Positions 33,231-41,210 of a DNA stretch of 64,000 nt are shown here, one piece after another (position 1 is the first letter of the stretch; each line of letters begins with the position of its first letter). This DNA is from Caulobacter hibisci. GTDB taxonomy: Bacteria > Pseudomonadota > Alphaproteobacteria > Caulobacterales > Caulobacteraceae. The notes beneath the pieces are model-generated. The model worked only from the letters and a program-made list of their open reading frames with translations. It was not told where the DNA came from and ran no database searches. Where the stretch lies: positions 1 to 64,000 of the forward strand of contig NZ_JADWOX010000012.1 in NCBI RefSeq assembly GCF_016135805.1, written 5' to 3'. Both the position numbers and the translations under genes were made by a program.

Positions 33231-33803
33231 CTACATCCCTTCGACGCCCCGCTCGATGGAAAGGACGCCCGTGCGGGAAAGTTCCACCAGGCCCAGCGGG
33301 CGCATCAGGTCGAGGAACTTGTCGATCTTCGACGGCGCGCCGGAGATCTCGAACACGAAGCTTTCCAGCGTGGTGTCGACCGGCTTGGCGCGGAAGATGT
33401 CGGCGATGCGCAGGGCCTCGACCCGCTCGGCGCCCGAGCCGCGCACCTTGACCAGGGCCAGCTCGCGCTCGACGCCGTTGGGGTCGCGGGTCACGTCGTG
33501 CACGCGGCGGACATTGACCACCTTGTTCAGCTGGGCCTCGATCTGGTCGAGCACCTGGCGCGTGCCGCGGGTGACCACGGTGATGCGGCTGGTGTGGGCC
33601 TTGCGGTCGGTCTCGGCCACCGTGAGGCTCTCGATGTTGTAGCCGCGCGCGGCGAACAGGCCGACCACGCGGTGCAGCACGCCCGGTTCGTTGTCGACCA
33701 GCAGGGCGAAGGTCGCCGTCTGCTCGGCCTGCTCGTTGGGGCTGAGGTCGTAGGCCGAGGCGGGAGCGGCCACGAGGGAGGCGGGTTGAACGTTGGCGGT
33801 CAT
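33231..33803 (-). CDS. ilvN: Acetolactate synthase regulatory (small) subunit
   Basis: The 190-residue regulatory subunit of acetohydroxyacid synthase, first common step of valine, leucine and isoleucine synthesis; it binds valine for feedback control. The N-terminal ACT domain reads TFALLVDNEPGVLHRVVGLFAARGYNIESLTV, and the C-terminal half has the conserved ERELALVKV and VFEISGAPSKIDKFL. It normally follows ilvB directly, but here about 1.2 kb with a toxin-antitoxin pair and a hypothetical gene lies between. Its start overlaps the preceding gene by four bases. Confidence 0.93.
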   Translation of the reverse strand: MTANVQPASLVAAPASAYDLSPNEQAEQTATFALLVDNEPGVLHRVVGLFAARGYNIESLTVAETDRKAHTSRITVVTRGTRQVLDQIEAQLNKVVNVRRVHDVTRDPNGVERELALVKVRGSGAERVEALRIADIFRAKPVDTTLESFVFEISGAPSKIDKFLDLMRPLGLVELSRTGVLSIERGVEGM

Positions 33804-34360
33804 CGCAGGTCTTCCAAGCGGATCTTGATGGCGGGGCGTGTCTGGCGGACAGCGGCGGAGGAGCGTCGGCTGGAGCCTACCTCCTTTTGCAGCAGGGATA
33901 CGAATTCTCGTCGAGCGTCGCGCAGGGGCTGCTGCAGCAAGGCCTTCCGCTCCGGTCCGGCCTGGGGGATCAGGTGGGCCACGTCATAGCCGACGATCAC
34001 CTGGTCGAGGATCACCACGCGCGAGCCGCGATAGGCCTCGGGCTTGTCGCCGCGCTGCTGGCCCGTGGACTGCACGTTGGGAAAGAACATCCGGCCCTGG
34101 TCGACCAGGCTGGACAGGGCGGCGGCCAGGGCCAGGCGGCGACGGTCGAACTCGACGCCCGGCCACAGGCCGGCAGGATTGGCGCAGAGGGTCTCCAACT
34201 CGGCCATGGCGTCCATCACCTTGGCGCCCCAGGCCAGAAGCTCGTCGTCGCGCTCGTCGGACCGCGCCCGCTGCGACATCAGCCATTGGAACAGGCTGAA
34301 GCCGCCGGCCACCACGGCGAAGGCCACCGGCGCCGCGGTGAGAAAGAGTTGTAACGGCAT
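33800..34360 (-). CDS. Hypothetical membrane-anchored protein
   Basis: A protein of 186 residues from ATG 34360, which follows GGGGGAC; an ATG at 34384 is also open. One N-terminal membrane helix (LFLTAAPVAFAVVAGGFSLF) leads into a cytoplasmic, mostly helical part containing ELLAWGAKVMDAMAELETLC and FPNVQSTGQQ. The C-terminus is basic. The pattern resembles small proteins of unknown function in Caulobacterales and Rhizobiales. It overlaps ilvN by four bases, so it is translated with it. Confidence 0.7.
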   Translation of the reverse strand: MPLQLFLTAAPVAFAVVAGGFSLFQWLMSQRARSDERDDELLAWGAKVMDAMAELETLCANPAGLWPGVEFDRRRLALAAALSSLVDQGRMFFPNVQSTGQQRGDKPEAYRGSRVVILDQVIVGYDVAHLIPQAGPERKALLQQPLRDARREFVSLLQKEVGSSRRSSAAVRQTRPAIKIRLEDLR

Positions 34361-34432
34361 GGCGTCCCCCCAGAGCCCGGCCACCTTATGGCCGTCCCCG
34401 CGGGACGTCGTCGATCAGGAAGCGAGGAGGCA

Positions 34433-34720
34433 TCAGGCGCGCTTCTTCTCTGCCTTGGCCACGTATTGGCGCAGCACGCGGTTGATCTCGGTCTGATAAG
34501 GCTTACCGCCCGCATGTTCCTTGAACCAGCCGACGACATCGGCGTCGAGCGCCACAGCGTCCGGATGGGCTAGGGTCTCGCCTTGTCCCGGACGTCGCGC
34601 CAGACGGGCGTTTTCGTGCGGCGCTTCGGGAATGTCCGTCGTGTCGATCCGGTCGTCGGGCAACGCGTCCAGAGCGGCCAGTCGTTCGAGTTGGTCTTCG
34701 CTAAGCGTTGTCTTGTTCAT
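34433..34720 (-). CDS. brnA: BrnA-type antitoxin
   Basis: A 95-residue antitoxin starting MNKTTLSEDQLERLAAL. The C-terminal ribbon-helix-helix-like part is VVGWFKEHAGGKPYQTEINRVLRQYV, which binds DNA in the family. The N-terminal part wraps the toxin. AAGG precedes the ATG. It overlaps the toxin gene by 20 bases, toxin first, which is the usual order for BrnTA. By family it represses its own operon with the toxin. Confidence 0.87.
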   Translation of the reverse strand: MNKTTLSEDQLERLAALDALPDDRIDTTDIPEAPHENARLARRPGQGETLAHPDAVALDADVVGWFKEHAGGKPYQTEINRVLRQYVAKAEKKRA

Positions 34721-34991
34721 AGACCTTGCGCTCCCAGGGAGTCGCCTTCCGCGCGCTGATGATCCGGACGCGGTCCGCGCCAGCATCGCCGATATAGATG
34801 TGAACCACCAGCAGCACAGTCACAAGACCGACCACGCCCACGGCATGCCAGCGTTGCTCGTAGTCGATCACCCTGTCAGGGTAGATCACGTGCAACGGGT
34901 CCGCCCAGACCATGGTCGCGTCCTCGAAGGCCACGCCATGCTTGGATAGGTTGGCCTTCGCCTTTTCGGTGTCCCACTCGAATATCGGCAT
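34701..34991 (-). CDS. brnT: BrnT-type ribonuclease toxin
   Basis: A small RelE-fold toxin of 96 residues from ATG 34991. The BrnT signature is FEWDTEKAKANLSKHGVAF at the N-terminus and RVRIISARKATPWERKVYE at the C-terminus; basic residues of the latter contribute to RNA cleavage. The middle (WHAVGVVGLVTVLLVVHIY) is a beta core. A start at 35018 would read through a perfect inverted repeat, so 34991 is preferred. The pair sits between ilvB and ilvN. Confidence 0.87.
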   Translation of the reverse strand: MPIFEWDTEKAKANLSKHGVAFEDATMVWADPLHVIYPDRVIDYEQRWHAVGVVGLVTVLLVVHIYIGDAGADRVRIISARKATPWERKVYEQDNA

Positions 34992-35019
34992 GGGCGCATT
35001 TTCGTCGAATGCGCCCATG
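34989..35019. promoter_or_regulatory. Perfect inverted repeat at the brnT start
   Basis: CATGGGCGCATT (34989-35000) and AATGCGCCCATG (35008-35019) are exact complements around a seven-base centre. The repeat covers the brnT start codon and lies 11 bases after the ilvB stop. It may be the operator for the BrnA antitoxin, or a hairpin that limits read-through from ilvB. Confidence 0.55.
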
Positions 35020-35030
35020 GATTGTCAAGC

Positions 35031-36836
35031 TTAGACCAGCCCCGCGCCGTCCTCGCCGATGACGCTGCCGATGTCCTCGACCTCGCCCATGATCATCTCG
35101 TTGTGGGCCTTGCCCGAGGGGATCATCGGCAGGCAGTTCTCGTGCTTCTCGACGCGGCAGTCGAAGATCACCGGCTTGTCGCTGTTGATCATCTCCAGGA
35201 TCTTGGCGTCCAGCTCGGCCGGGTCCGAGCAGCGGATGCCGACCGCGCCATAGGCCTCGGCCAGCTTCACGAAGTCGGGCAGGCTGTCGGAATAGGAGTG
35301 GCTGTAGCGCTCGCCGTGCAGCAGCTGCTGCCACTGGCGGACCATGCCCATCCATTCGTTGTTCAGGATGAAGATCTTGACCGGCAGGTCGAACTGGATC
35401 GCCGTCGACAGCTCCTGGATGCACATCTGGATCGAGGCTTCGCCGGCGATGTCGACGACCAGGCTCTTGGGGTGGGCCAGCTGCACGCCCAGCGCGGCGG
35501 GCAAGCCATAGCCCATGGTGCCCAGGCCGCCCGAGGTCATCCAGCGGTTCGGCTCCTCGAAGCGGAAGAACTGCGCGGCCCACATCTGGTGCTGGCCGAC
35601 TTCCGTGGTGATGTAGACGTCCTTGTCCTTGGACAGCTCGTACAGGCGCTGGATGGCGTACTGCGGCTTGATGACCGTCTCGGAGCGCTTGTAGGACAGG
35701 CACTGACGGGCCCGCCAGGCGTCGATTTGGGTCCACCAGTCGGTCAGGGCGGCCTTGTTGGGCTGGTGGCCGGCGGCCTTCCAGGCCTCGATCAGGTCTT
35801 CCAGGACGCTGCCGGCGTCGCCGACGATCGGCAGGTCGACGCGGACGTTCTTGTTGATCGACGAGGCGTCGATATCGATGTGGATCTTCTTGCTGCCCGG
35901 CGAGAAGGCGTCCAGCCGGCCGGTGACCCGGTCGTCGAAGCGGGCGCCGACGCAGATCATCACGTCGCAGTCGTGCATGGCGTTGTTGGCTTCGAAGGTG
36001 CCGTGCATGCCCAGCATGCCCAGCCAGGCCGGATCGGCGGCCGGGAAGGCGCCCAGGCCCATCAGGGTCGAGGTGACCGGCGCGCCGGTCAGGGCCTGGA
36101 ACTGGCGCAGGGCCTCGCTGGCCTTGGGGCCGGCATTGATGACGCCGCCACCGGTGTAGAAGATCGGCCGGCGAGCCTGGGCGATCAGCTTGGCCGCTTC
36201 GGCGATGCGATTGGCGTCGCCCTTGGTCTTCGGCGAGTAGGCATGGGTCGAGGCGACTTCGGTCGGGCCATAATATTCGCCCTTGGCGAACTGGACGTCC
36301 TTGGGGATGTCGATCAGCACCGGACCGGGGCGACCGGTCGTGGCGATCTTGAAGGCCTCGTGGATGATCTGCGGCAGGTCGCGGACGTCTTTGACCAGGT
36401 AGTTGTGCTTGGTGCACGAGCGGGTCATGCCGACGGTGTCGGCTTCCTGGAAGGCGTCGGTGCCGATCAGGTGGGTGGGGACCTGGCCGGTGATGACGAC
36501 CATCGGGATCGAGTCCATCAGGGCGTCCATGATGCCGGTGATGGCGTTGGTCGCGCCCGGGCCCGAGGTGACCAGGACAACGCCCGGCTTGCCCGACGAG
36601 CGGGCGTAGCCTTCGGCGGCATGGGTCGCGCCCTGTTCGTGGCGGACCAGGATGTGCTGCAGGCGCGGCTCGTGGAACAGCGCGTCGTAGATGGGCAGGA
36701 CCGCGCCGCCCGGATAGCCGAACAGGACTTCGACGCCTTGGTCCACGAGGCCGCGGACCACGATCTCGGCGCCGGTCATGGCGCGGCTGGCGGCATCGGC
36801 GGGAGCGTTGCTCTCGATGGTCTGGTGGGCGGTCAT
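35031..36836 (-). CDS. ilvB: Acetolactate synthase catalytic (large) subunit
   Basis: The 601-residue thiamine diphosphate and FAD enzyme that joins pyruvate with pyruvate or 2-ketobutyrate. The ThDP-activating glutamate is in RHEQGATHAAEGYARS, FAD contacts lie in VGARFDDRVTGRL, and the ThDP/magnesium motif is GEASIQMCIQEL followed by NNEWMGM. The C-terminal half includes QFFRFEEPNRWMTSGGLGTMGYG. The gene is preceded by a leader peptide and attenuator. The regulatory subunit ilvN is downstream, separated by brnTA and one hypothetical gene. Confidence 0.95.
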   Translation of the reverse strand: MTAHQTIESNAPADAASRAMTGAEIVVRGLVDQGVEVLFGYPGGAVLPIYDALFHEPRLQHILVRHEQGATHAAEGYARSSGKPGVVLVTSGPGATNAITGIMDALMDSIPMVVITGQVPTHLIGTDAFQEADTVGMTRSCTKHNYLVKDVRDLPQIIHEAFKIATTGRPGPVLIDIPKDVQFAKGEYYGPTEVASTHAYSPKTKGDANRIAEAAKLIAQARRPIFYTGGGVINAGPKASEALRQFQALTGAPVTSTLMGLGAFPAADPAWLGMLGMHGTFEANNAMHDCDVMICVGARFDDRVTGRLDAFSPGSKKIHIDIDASSINKNVRVDLPIVGDAGSVLEDLIEAWKAAGHQPNKAALTDWWTQIDAWRARQCLSYKRSETVIKPQYAIQRLYELSKDKDVYITTEVGQHQMWAAQFFRFEEPNRWMTSGGLGTMGYGLPAALGVQLAHPKSLVVDIAGEASIQMCIQELSTAIQFDLPVKIFILNNEWMGMVRQWQQLLHGERYSHSYSDSLPDFVKLAEAYGAVGIRCSDPAELDAKILEMINSDKPVIFDCRVEKHENCLPMIPSGKAHNEMIMGEVEDIGSVIGEDGAGLV

Positions 36837-36887
36837 TGCGGAAGTCCCGGATGGACGTGGAAGCTGGGCTTTGGAGGCGACGGAAAA

Positions 36888-36912
36888 GAAAAAAGGCCCC
36901 GAAGGACCTTTG
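36888..36912 (-). terminator. Intrinsic terminator (attenuator) in the ilvB leader
   Basis: On the minus strand AAAGGTCC-TTCG-GGGCCTTT is followed at once by a T run, a stem with a stable TTCG tetraloop and two G-U pairs. It lies about 35 bases after the leader peptide stop and 52 bases before the ilvB start. A second hairpin, CGTGAC/GTCACG, at about 36934-36951 overlaps the leader stop codon and could be the pause structure. Position and form fit transcription attenuation. Confidence 0.82.
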
Positions 36913-36946
36913 TGCGCGCGACCGATCTATCAACGTGACTTCGAGG

Positions 36947-36994
36947 TCACGCCGTGAACGGCCGCTCCATAAGTACGATCATGGTGGTGCGCAC
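36947..36994 (-). CDS. ilvB leader peptide
   Basis: A 15-codon frame starting with GTG (36994), eight bases after GGAG, reads MRTTMIVLMERPFTA then TGA. An internal ATG at 36982 is an alternative start. Consecutive isoleucine, valine and leucine codons (ATC GTA CTT) are the control codons expected for a branched-chain amino acid attenuator, and the terminator hairpin lies just downstream. Attenuation of ilvBN has been reported in Caulobacter crescentus, so this is likely the same device. Confidence 0.78.
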   Translation of the reverse strand: MRTTMIVLMERPFTA

Positions 36995-37111
36995 GAGTGT
37001 TGCTCCAAATGGATGATCGGGGAATGCCATGCTCGCTGGAGGGCGTCAAGGCGCGGTTTGACGCAAGAAACGACCCGTGGCGGATAAGTCGCAACGGGTC
37101 TGGCGCGAATT

Positions 37112-37594
37112 TCAGCCCAAGGTTTCCAGGAGCAGGGCAAGAGCTTGCTCGGCGAAGCGCTGCATGTTCGCCTGCCGATCATCCATCCTGGTCTCGATGG
37201 TAAGACTGACCTCGCGCTCCTGGCCGACGACCGCGAAACAGGCATGTCCCGCCGCGTCGCCGTACCGGTTGCCTTCCGGACCGGCGGCGCCGGTTTCCGA
37301 TAGACCCCAGGTCGCCTTCAGGTTCTTGCCGGCCACGCGGGCCAGCAGCACGGCGTAGGGCTCGCTGGCCGAGCGCAGTCCGTCCATGGCCTTCTGCGGA
37401 ATGTCCAGCAGGGTGAGCCGCGCCCGGGCGGTGTAGACGACCGCGCCGCCGACATAGAACTTCGAGGCGCCCGGCACGGCCAGCAGCGCCGAGGAGATCA
37501 GCCCGCCGGTGGAGGATTCGGCGATCGCCACGGTCTCGCCGCGCTCGGTCAGGCGGGCGGCGACGGCGGCGGCCAGGCGGGCGAGTTCGGTCAT
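37112..37594 (-). CDS. CinA C-terminal / PncC-type nicotinamide-nucleotide amidase
   Basis: A stand-alone 160-residue CinA C-terminal domain, deamidating NMN to nicotinate mononucleotide in NAD salvage. Family motifs are ESSTGGLISSALLAVPGASK, FYVGGAVVYT, GLSETGAAGPEG and GHACFAVV. AAGGA lies seven bases before the ATG at 37594, which overrides a much longer open frame upstream. The competence-linked N-terminal domain of full CinA is absent. About 120 bp of non-coding sequence separates it from the ilv leader. Confidence 0.9.
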   Translation of the reverse strand: MTELARLAAAVAARLTERGETVAIAESSTGGLISSALLAVPGASKFYVGGAVVYTARARLTLLDIPQKAMDGLRSASEPYAVLLARVAGKNLKATWGLSETGAAGPEGNRYGDAAGHACFAVVGQEREVSLTIETRMDDRQANMQRFAEQALALLLETLG

Positions 37595-37744
37595 CAAGCG
37601 GTCCTTGTCGGCGAGCGGCGCGGTGGCGCGCGCTCCGCGTTCGTCCCAATAGGATGAAGAGGGCCCTGAAGCGAGGCGTGATCGACTATCGCCAAGATTG
37701 CGGCAACGTGCCACGAATGGCCAAGGTTCAGTGGGAGGTTCTTC

Positions 37745-38299
37745 GTGTTCGTTCAAGCGTCCGCTCCGCCGCCGGCCGTTGCGCCCGCGCCGCCCGCTCC
37801 CGTGATGCAGTTGGCGACGGTGACCCAGCGGGCGCTGCCACTCACCCTGACCAAGGCGGGCCGAGTCGAGCGGGCGGTAGTGCGCCAGCAGGTCTTCATG
37901 AAGATCTCGGTGCGGCCGGGGGCGACCGCCACGGTCGAGGGCCAGGCGGTGACGCCCACCCCCTGCGCCTGGACCATCGAAACCTACCTGCAGCGCGAGA
38001 TCTGCTTTTCGTCGATGACGGGCCAGACCAGTTGCACGGATCCGGTGTCGACTTTGCTGGCGGCCGGCGAAGCGGGCCAAGCGGACCTGACCGGCCAGTC
38101 CTGCGACGTGATGGCCGAGCCCGTGACGCAGTCGGCGCGCCGGGTGCGGGCCGGCATCGAGCCGATGTCGACGGCGGTGTTCGAGGACGACTACAAGGTC
38201 AAGGTTCGGCCGCTGCTGACGGCTGGCGGCGTCATCCTGTCGGACCCGTCGGCGAAACCCCCGCCCAAACCCGCGTCCAGTCGGAAGTCTGGTTCCTGA
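37745..38299 (+). CDS. Hypothetical protein
   Basis: A 184-residue protein that starts at GTG six bases after GGGAGG. The N-terminus is Pro/Ala-rich ([14 protein letters not shown]) with no clear signal peptide. The central part has strands [15 protein letters not shown] and paired cysteines in [22 protein letters not shown] and QSCDVM. Four cysteines suggest a folded, perhaps disulphide-containing exported domain. The C-terminus is proline and lysine-rich. The family is not recognised. Its end overlaps the convergent miaA gene by 68 bases. Confidence 0.6.
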   Translation: MFVQASAPPPAVAPAPPAPVMQLATVTQRALPLTLTKAGRVERAVVRQQVFMKISVRPGATATVEGQAVTPTPCAWTIETYLQREICFSSMTGQTSCTDPVSTLLAAGEAGQADLTGQSCDVMAEPVTQSARRVRAGIEPMSTAVFEDDYKVKVRPLLTAGGVILSDPSAKPPPKPASSRKSGS

Positions 38300-39176
38300 A
38301 CCAGGTCAGCTGGCGCTTGGCGTAGCGGCGGGTCTCCTGGCGGGCGGCGTCAAGGGCTTGGTCCAGCGTGGTCTCGCCGCGCAGATGGGCGGCCAGTTCG
38401 CGATAGCCGACGGCCTTCAGCGCGGGCAGGGCAGGGTCGAGGCCGCGGGCTTCCATGGCCGCCACCTCCCCCAAGGCGCCATTCTCGACCATCAGGTCCA
38501 GACGCGCGTCGCAGCGGTCGTAGAGTTCGCCGCGCGGCGGATCGAGGACCACGCCGCTCCATTCGCCGGGCTGCAGGACGGGCCGGGTGTCGGCCTGCCA
38601 GTCCGAGAGCGCCCGGCCCGTAGCCACCGCCACGGCGTGAGCACGCACCAGGCGTTGGCGGTCGCCGCTTTCGATACGGGCCTCGGCGGCCGGATCGAGC
38701 GGACGCAGCAGGTCGCGGAATGCGGCCTCGCCCTGGGCGGCGTAGAGCAGGCCCGAGATCTCGCGCTGGCTTTCCGGCACCGGCGGCACGTCGGCCAGGC
38801 CATGGGTGAGGGCGCGGAAATAGAGGCCCGTGCCGCCGACGACGATGGCGGGACGGCCGCGATGGGCGATGTCGTGCAGGGCCCTGACGGCTGCCGTCTG
38901 CCAGCGGCCGACCGACCAGCCCTCGGCCGCGTCGGCGACGCCAAACAGGTGGTGCGGCGCGCGGGCTGTCTCCTCGGCCGACGGCGCGGCCGTCAGCACC
39001 CGCAGTCCGGCGTAGATCTGCATGGAGTCGGCGTTGACGATCTCGCCGCCGGTGCGCTCGGCCAGGTCCAGGGCATAGGCCGACTTGCCGCTGGCCGTCG
39101 GTCCGGCGATCATCCAGACGCGCGAGTCGTCAGCGAAGGGCGTTGCGACGGTTGCGTATGGGGCGGCTTGGTCCAT
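38232..39176 (-). CDS. miaA: tRNA dimethylallyltransferase
   Basis: Transfers dimethylallyl from DMAPP to A37 of tRNAs reading UNN codons; 314 residues. The P-loop is AGPTASGKS, followed by [14 protein letters not shown] (catalytic aspartate region), [21 protein letters not shown], and the DMATase C-terminal [12 protein letters not shown] and [11 protein letters not shown]. The ATG at 39176 overlaps, in opposite orientation, the ATG of the next gene; no good ribosome binding site is visible, so the true start may differ by some codons. It ends inside the 3' part of the hypothetical gene at 37745. Confidence 0.92.
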   Translation of the reverse strand: MDQAAPYATVATPFADDSRVWMIAGPTASGKSAYALDLAERTGGEIVNADSMQIYAGLRVLTAAPSAEETARAPHHLFGVADAAEGWSVGRWQTAAVRALHDIAHRGRPAIVVGGTGLYFRALTHGLADVPPVPESQREISGLLYAAQGEAAFRDLLRPLDPAAEARIESGDRQRLVRAHAVAVATGRALSDWQADTRPVLQPGEWSGVVLDPPRGELYDRCDARLDLMVENGALGEVAAMEARGLDPALPALKAVGYRELAAHLRGETTLDQALDAARQETRRYAKRQLTWFRNQTSDWTRVWAGVSPTGPTG

Positions 39177-39645
39177 GAAGCGTACATACATGATTGCGGC
39201 CGCGATGGTCGCCTCCCTGACGGCTGGTCCGGTGCTGGCCGACGCCACGCCCGGCAAGCCCAAGTCGCCGCCGCCGGCGGCCGCGGCCGCCGCCAATGCG
39301 CCGGCGCCGGAACTGACCGCGCAGGAGAAGGCCGGTTGCGGGGCCGTGCTGGTCATCCTGGGCAAGGTGGCGACGTCCTATCCGCAGATCTTCGCCAGCA
39401 AGGGCGGCGACGGACGCGGCATGCAGTTCGTGCTCGAGGCCTTCGGCGCCAAGGGTCGCACCATGATGGACGAGGCCTTCGAGGACGGCGCCGAGAAGGG
39501 TGTGAAACCGAGCCGGGTCTATGAGGACGGGCTCCAGTTCCTGTTCGAGAACGTCAAGCCGGCTCCCGGCGAGACGGCCGAGGCCGCCGGCAAGCGCGCC
39601 GGTGTCGCCCTGCTGCAGCGCTGCACCGGCATCGACCCGAGCTGA
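39175..39645 (+). CDS. Hypothetical exported protein
   Basis: A 156-residue protein with a signal peptide ([22 protein letters not shown], cut before DATPG). A Pro/Ala linker follows, then a helical domain with two cysteines at its ends ([11 protein letters not shown] and [11 protein letters not shown]) that could pair. Helical parts include [14 protein letters not shown] and [12 protein letters not shown]. The family is not recognised. ATG 39175 is used because it yields the signal peptide; a second ATG at 39190 would shorten the signal peptide. The start codon overlaps that of miaA on the other strand. Confidence 0.65.
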   Translation: MKRTYMIAAAMVASLTAGPVLADATPGKPKSPPPAAAAAANAPAPELTAQEKAGCGAVLVILGKVATSYPQIFASKGGDGRGMQFVLEAFGAKGRTMMDEAFEDGAEKGVKPSRVYEDGLQFLFENVKPAPGETAEAAGKRAGVALLQRCTGIDPS

Positions 39646-39699
39646 GGTTCCGCTAATGCGGGTTGACGGGGCGCGGCGTGTGGCTTAGCCGCCGCGTCC

Positions 39700-40548
39700 A
39701 TGCACGTCCTGACCCTCGTCGGCCCGCAGGCCGAAACCCTCGCCGCCGCTCTCGCGCTCGGCGAGGCCGTTCCGCTCGGCCCGAACGCCGTCGACGTGAG
39801 CTTCGAGGGCGATCCGGCCGCCGTGCGCGAGCAGGTGGTCGCCGCGATCGGCGAGCAGCCGGTCGACTTCGCCATCCAGCCCGCCCAGAACCGCAAGAAG
39901 CGCCTGCTGATCGCCGACATGGACTCAACGATCATCAATGTCGAATGCCTGGACGAGCTGGCCGACTTCGCTGGCGTGAAGGAGCAGGTCTCCGAGATCA
40001 CCGAGCGCGCCATGCGCGGCGAACTGGCCTTCGAGGGCGCGCTGCGCGAGCGGGTCGGCATGCTGAAGGGCCTGGCGAACACGGCCCTGCAGACCTGCTT
40101 CGACGAGCGGGTGCGGCTCAATCCCGGCGCGGAGACCCTGGTCAGGACCATGGCCGCCCACGGCGCCCGCTGCGCTCTGGTCTCGGGCGGTTTCGCCTTC
40201 TTCACCAGCCGCGTCGCTGAGGCGGCGGGCTTCCATCTGAACCGCGCCAATACGCTCATCGAGCAGGGCGGCGCCCTGACCGGCGAGGTCGGCGACCCAA
40301 TCCTCGGCAAGGAGGCCAAGCTGGCCGCCCTGAACGAGGAGACCTCGGCCCTGGGCTTGACGCCGGCCGACGCTCTGGCCGTGGGCGACGGCGCCAACGA
40401 CCTGGCGATGATCGAGGCCGCCGGCCTGGGTGTGGCCTATCGCGCCAAGCCGATCGTGGCGGCGCGGGCCCATGCCAAGGTCGACCATGCGGACCTGACC
40501 GCGCTGCTCTACTTCCAGGGCTATCGCGCCGAGGAGTTCACCCAGTGA
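39700..40548 (+). CDS. serB: Phosphoserine phosphatase
   Basis: The last step of serine synthesis, 282 residues. The HAD nucleophile motif is IADMDSTIIN, motif II is ALVSGGF, and motif III/IV is VGDGANDLAMIEAAGLGVAYRAKP, all as in SerB. The first 75 residues form the small N-terminal domain seen in proteobacterial SerB. Magnesium-dependent and cytoplasmic. Its stop overlaps the next gene's start by four bases. Confidence 0.93.
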   Translation: MHVLTLVGPQAETLAAALALGEAVPLGPNAVDVSFEGDPAAVREQVVAAIGEQPVDFAIQPAQNRKKRLLIADMDSTIINVECLDELADFAGVKEQVSEITERAMRGELAFEGALRERVGMLKGLANTALQTCFDERVRLNPGAETLVRTMAAHGARCALVSGGFAFFTSRVAEAAGFHLNRANTLIEQGGALTGEVGDPILGKEAKLAALNEETSALGLTPADALAVGDGANDLAMIEAAGLGVAYRAKPIVAARAHAKVDHADLTALLYFQGYRAEEFTQ

Positions 40549-41210
40549 GCTTTCCCCGCCGGATCGAGGCGGTGGTCTTCGACATGGACGGTCTGCTGCT
40601 CGACACCGAGACCGTCTACCAGGCCGCGATGATCGACGCCGGCAAGGTGTTCGGCGCGCCGATCACGGCGGCGACCTACGCCTCGATGGTCGGCAAGACC
40701 AATCCCGAGTGCGGGGTCATGCTGCGCGAGCTCTACGGCCAGGACTTTCCGGTCAAGCCGTTCTTCGAGCGGCTGTGGAGCGACGTCGAGCTGTTGCTGG
40801 AGGCCGAGATCCGGCTGAAGGACGGGGTCGAGGAGATCCTCGACCACCTGGACGCGGTCGGCCTGCCGCGCGCCATCGCCACCTCGAACGGTTACCCGGC
40901 GGTGGAGCGTTATCTTGGCCGCTTCGACCTCTTGCCGCGCTTCCATGCGGTGGTCGCCCACCATGACGTGACGCGGCACAAGCCGTTCCCGGACCCGTAC
41001 CTGCTGGCCGCCGAGCGGCTGGGCGTCGATCCGACCCTGTGCCTGGCGCTGGAGGATTCCCATCCCGGCGTCCGCGCGGCGCACGGGGCGGGGATGATGA
41101 CGATCATGGTGCCCGACATCCTCGATCCGACCGAGGAGATGCACGAGAAGTGCGTGCACATCGCCGACAGCCTGCACGTGGTGCTCGACCTGCTGAAGCG
41201 GTCTAGTTAG
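40545..41210 (+). CDS. HAD-superfamily phosphatase (beta-phosphoglucomutase/phosphoglycolate phosphatase-like)
   Basis: A 221-residue HAD enzyme of subfamily IA. Motif I is VFDMDGLLLDTE, motif II is IATSN, motif III is KPFPDPYLLAAERLG, and motif IV is ALEDSHPGVRAAHGAG. The helical cap lies between residues 18 and 90. GTG start overlapping serB (GTGA), so it is in the same operon. The substrate may be a sugar phosphate or phosphoglycolate; HAD IA proteins are hard to assign. It is convergent with the EAL gene and overlaps its stop by four bases. Confidence 0.87.
   Translation: MSFPRRIEAVVFDMDGLLLDTETVYQAAMIDAGKVFGAPITAATYASMVGKTNPECGVMLRELYGQDFPVKPFFERLWSDVELLLEAEIRLKDGVEEILDHLDAVGLPRAIATSNGYPAVERYLGRFDLLPRFHAVVAHHDVTRHKPFPDPYLLAAERLGVDPTLCLALEDSHPGVRAAHGAGMMTIMVPDILDPTEEMHEKCVHIADSLHVVLDLLKRSS

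Noticed and set aside
35022..36938. 638-codon plus-strand frame
   Set aside because: Antisense to ilvB, which is unmistakable; extends through the attenuator and has no ribosome binding site.
37112..38080. 322-residue version of the CinA-type protein
   Set aside because: The first 160 codons are a shadow of the divergent gene and the promoter region; ATG 37594 has a good ribosome binding site and gives the exact domain length.
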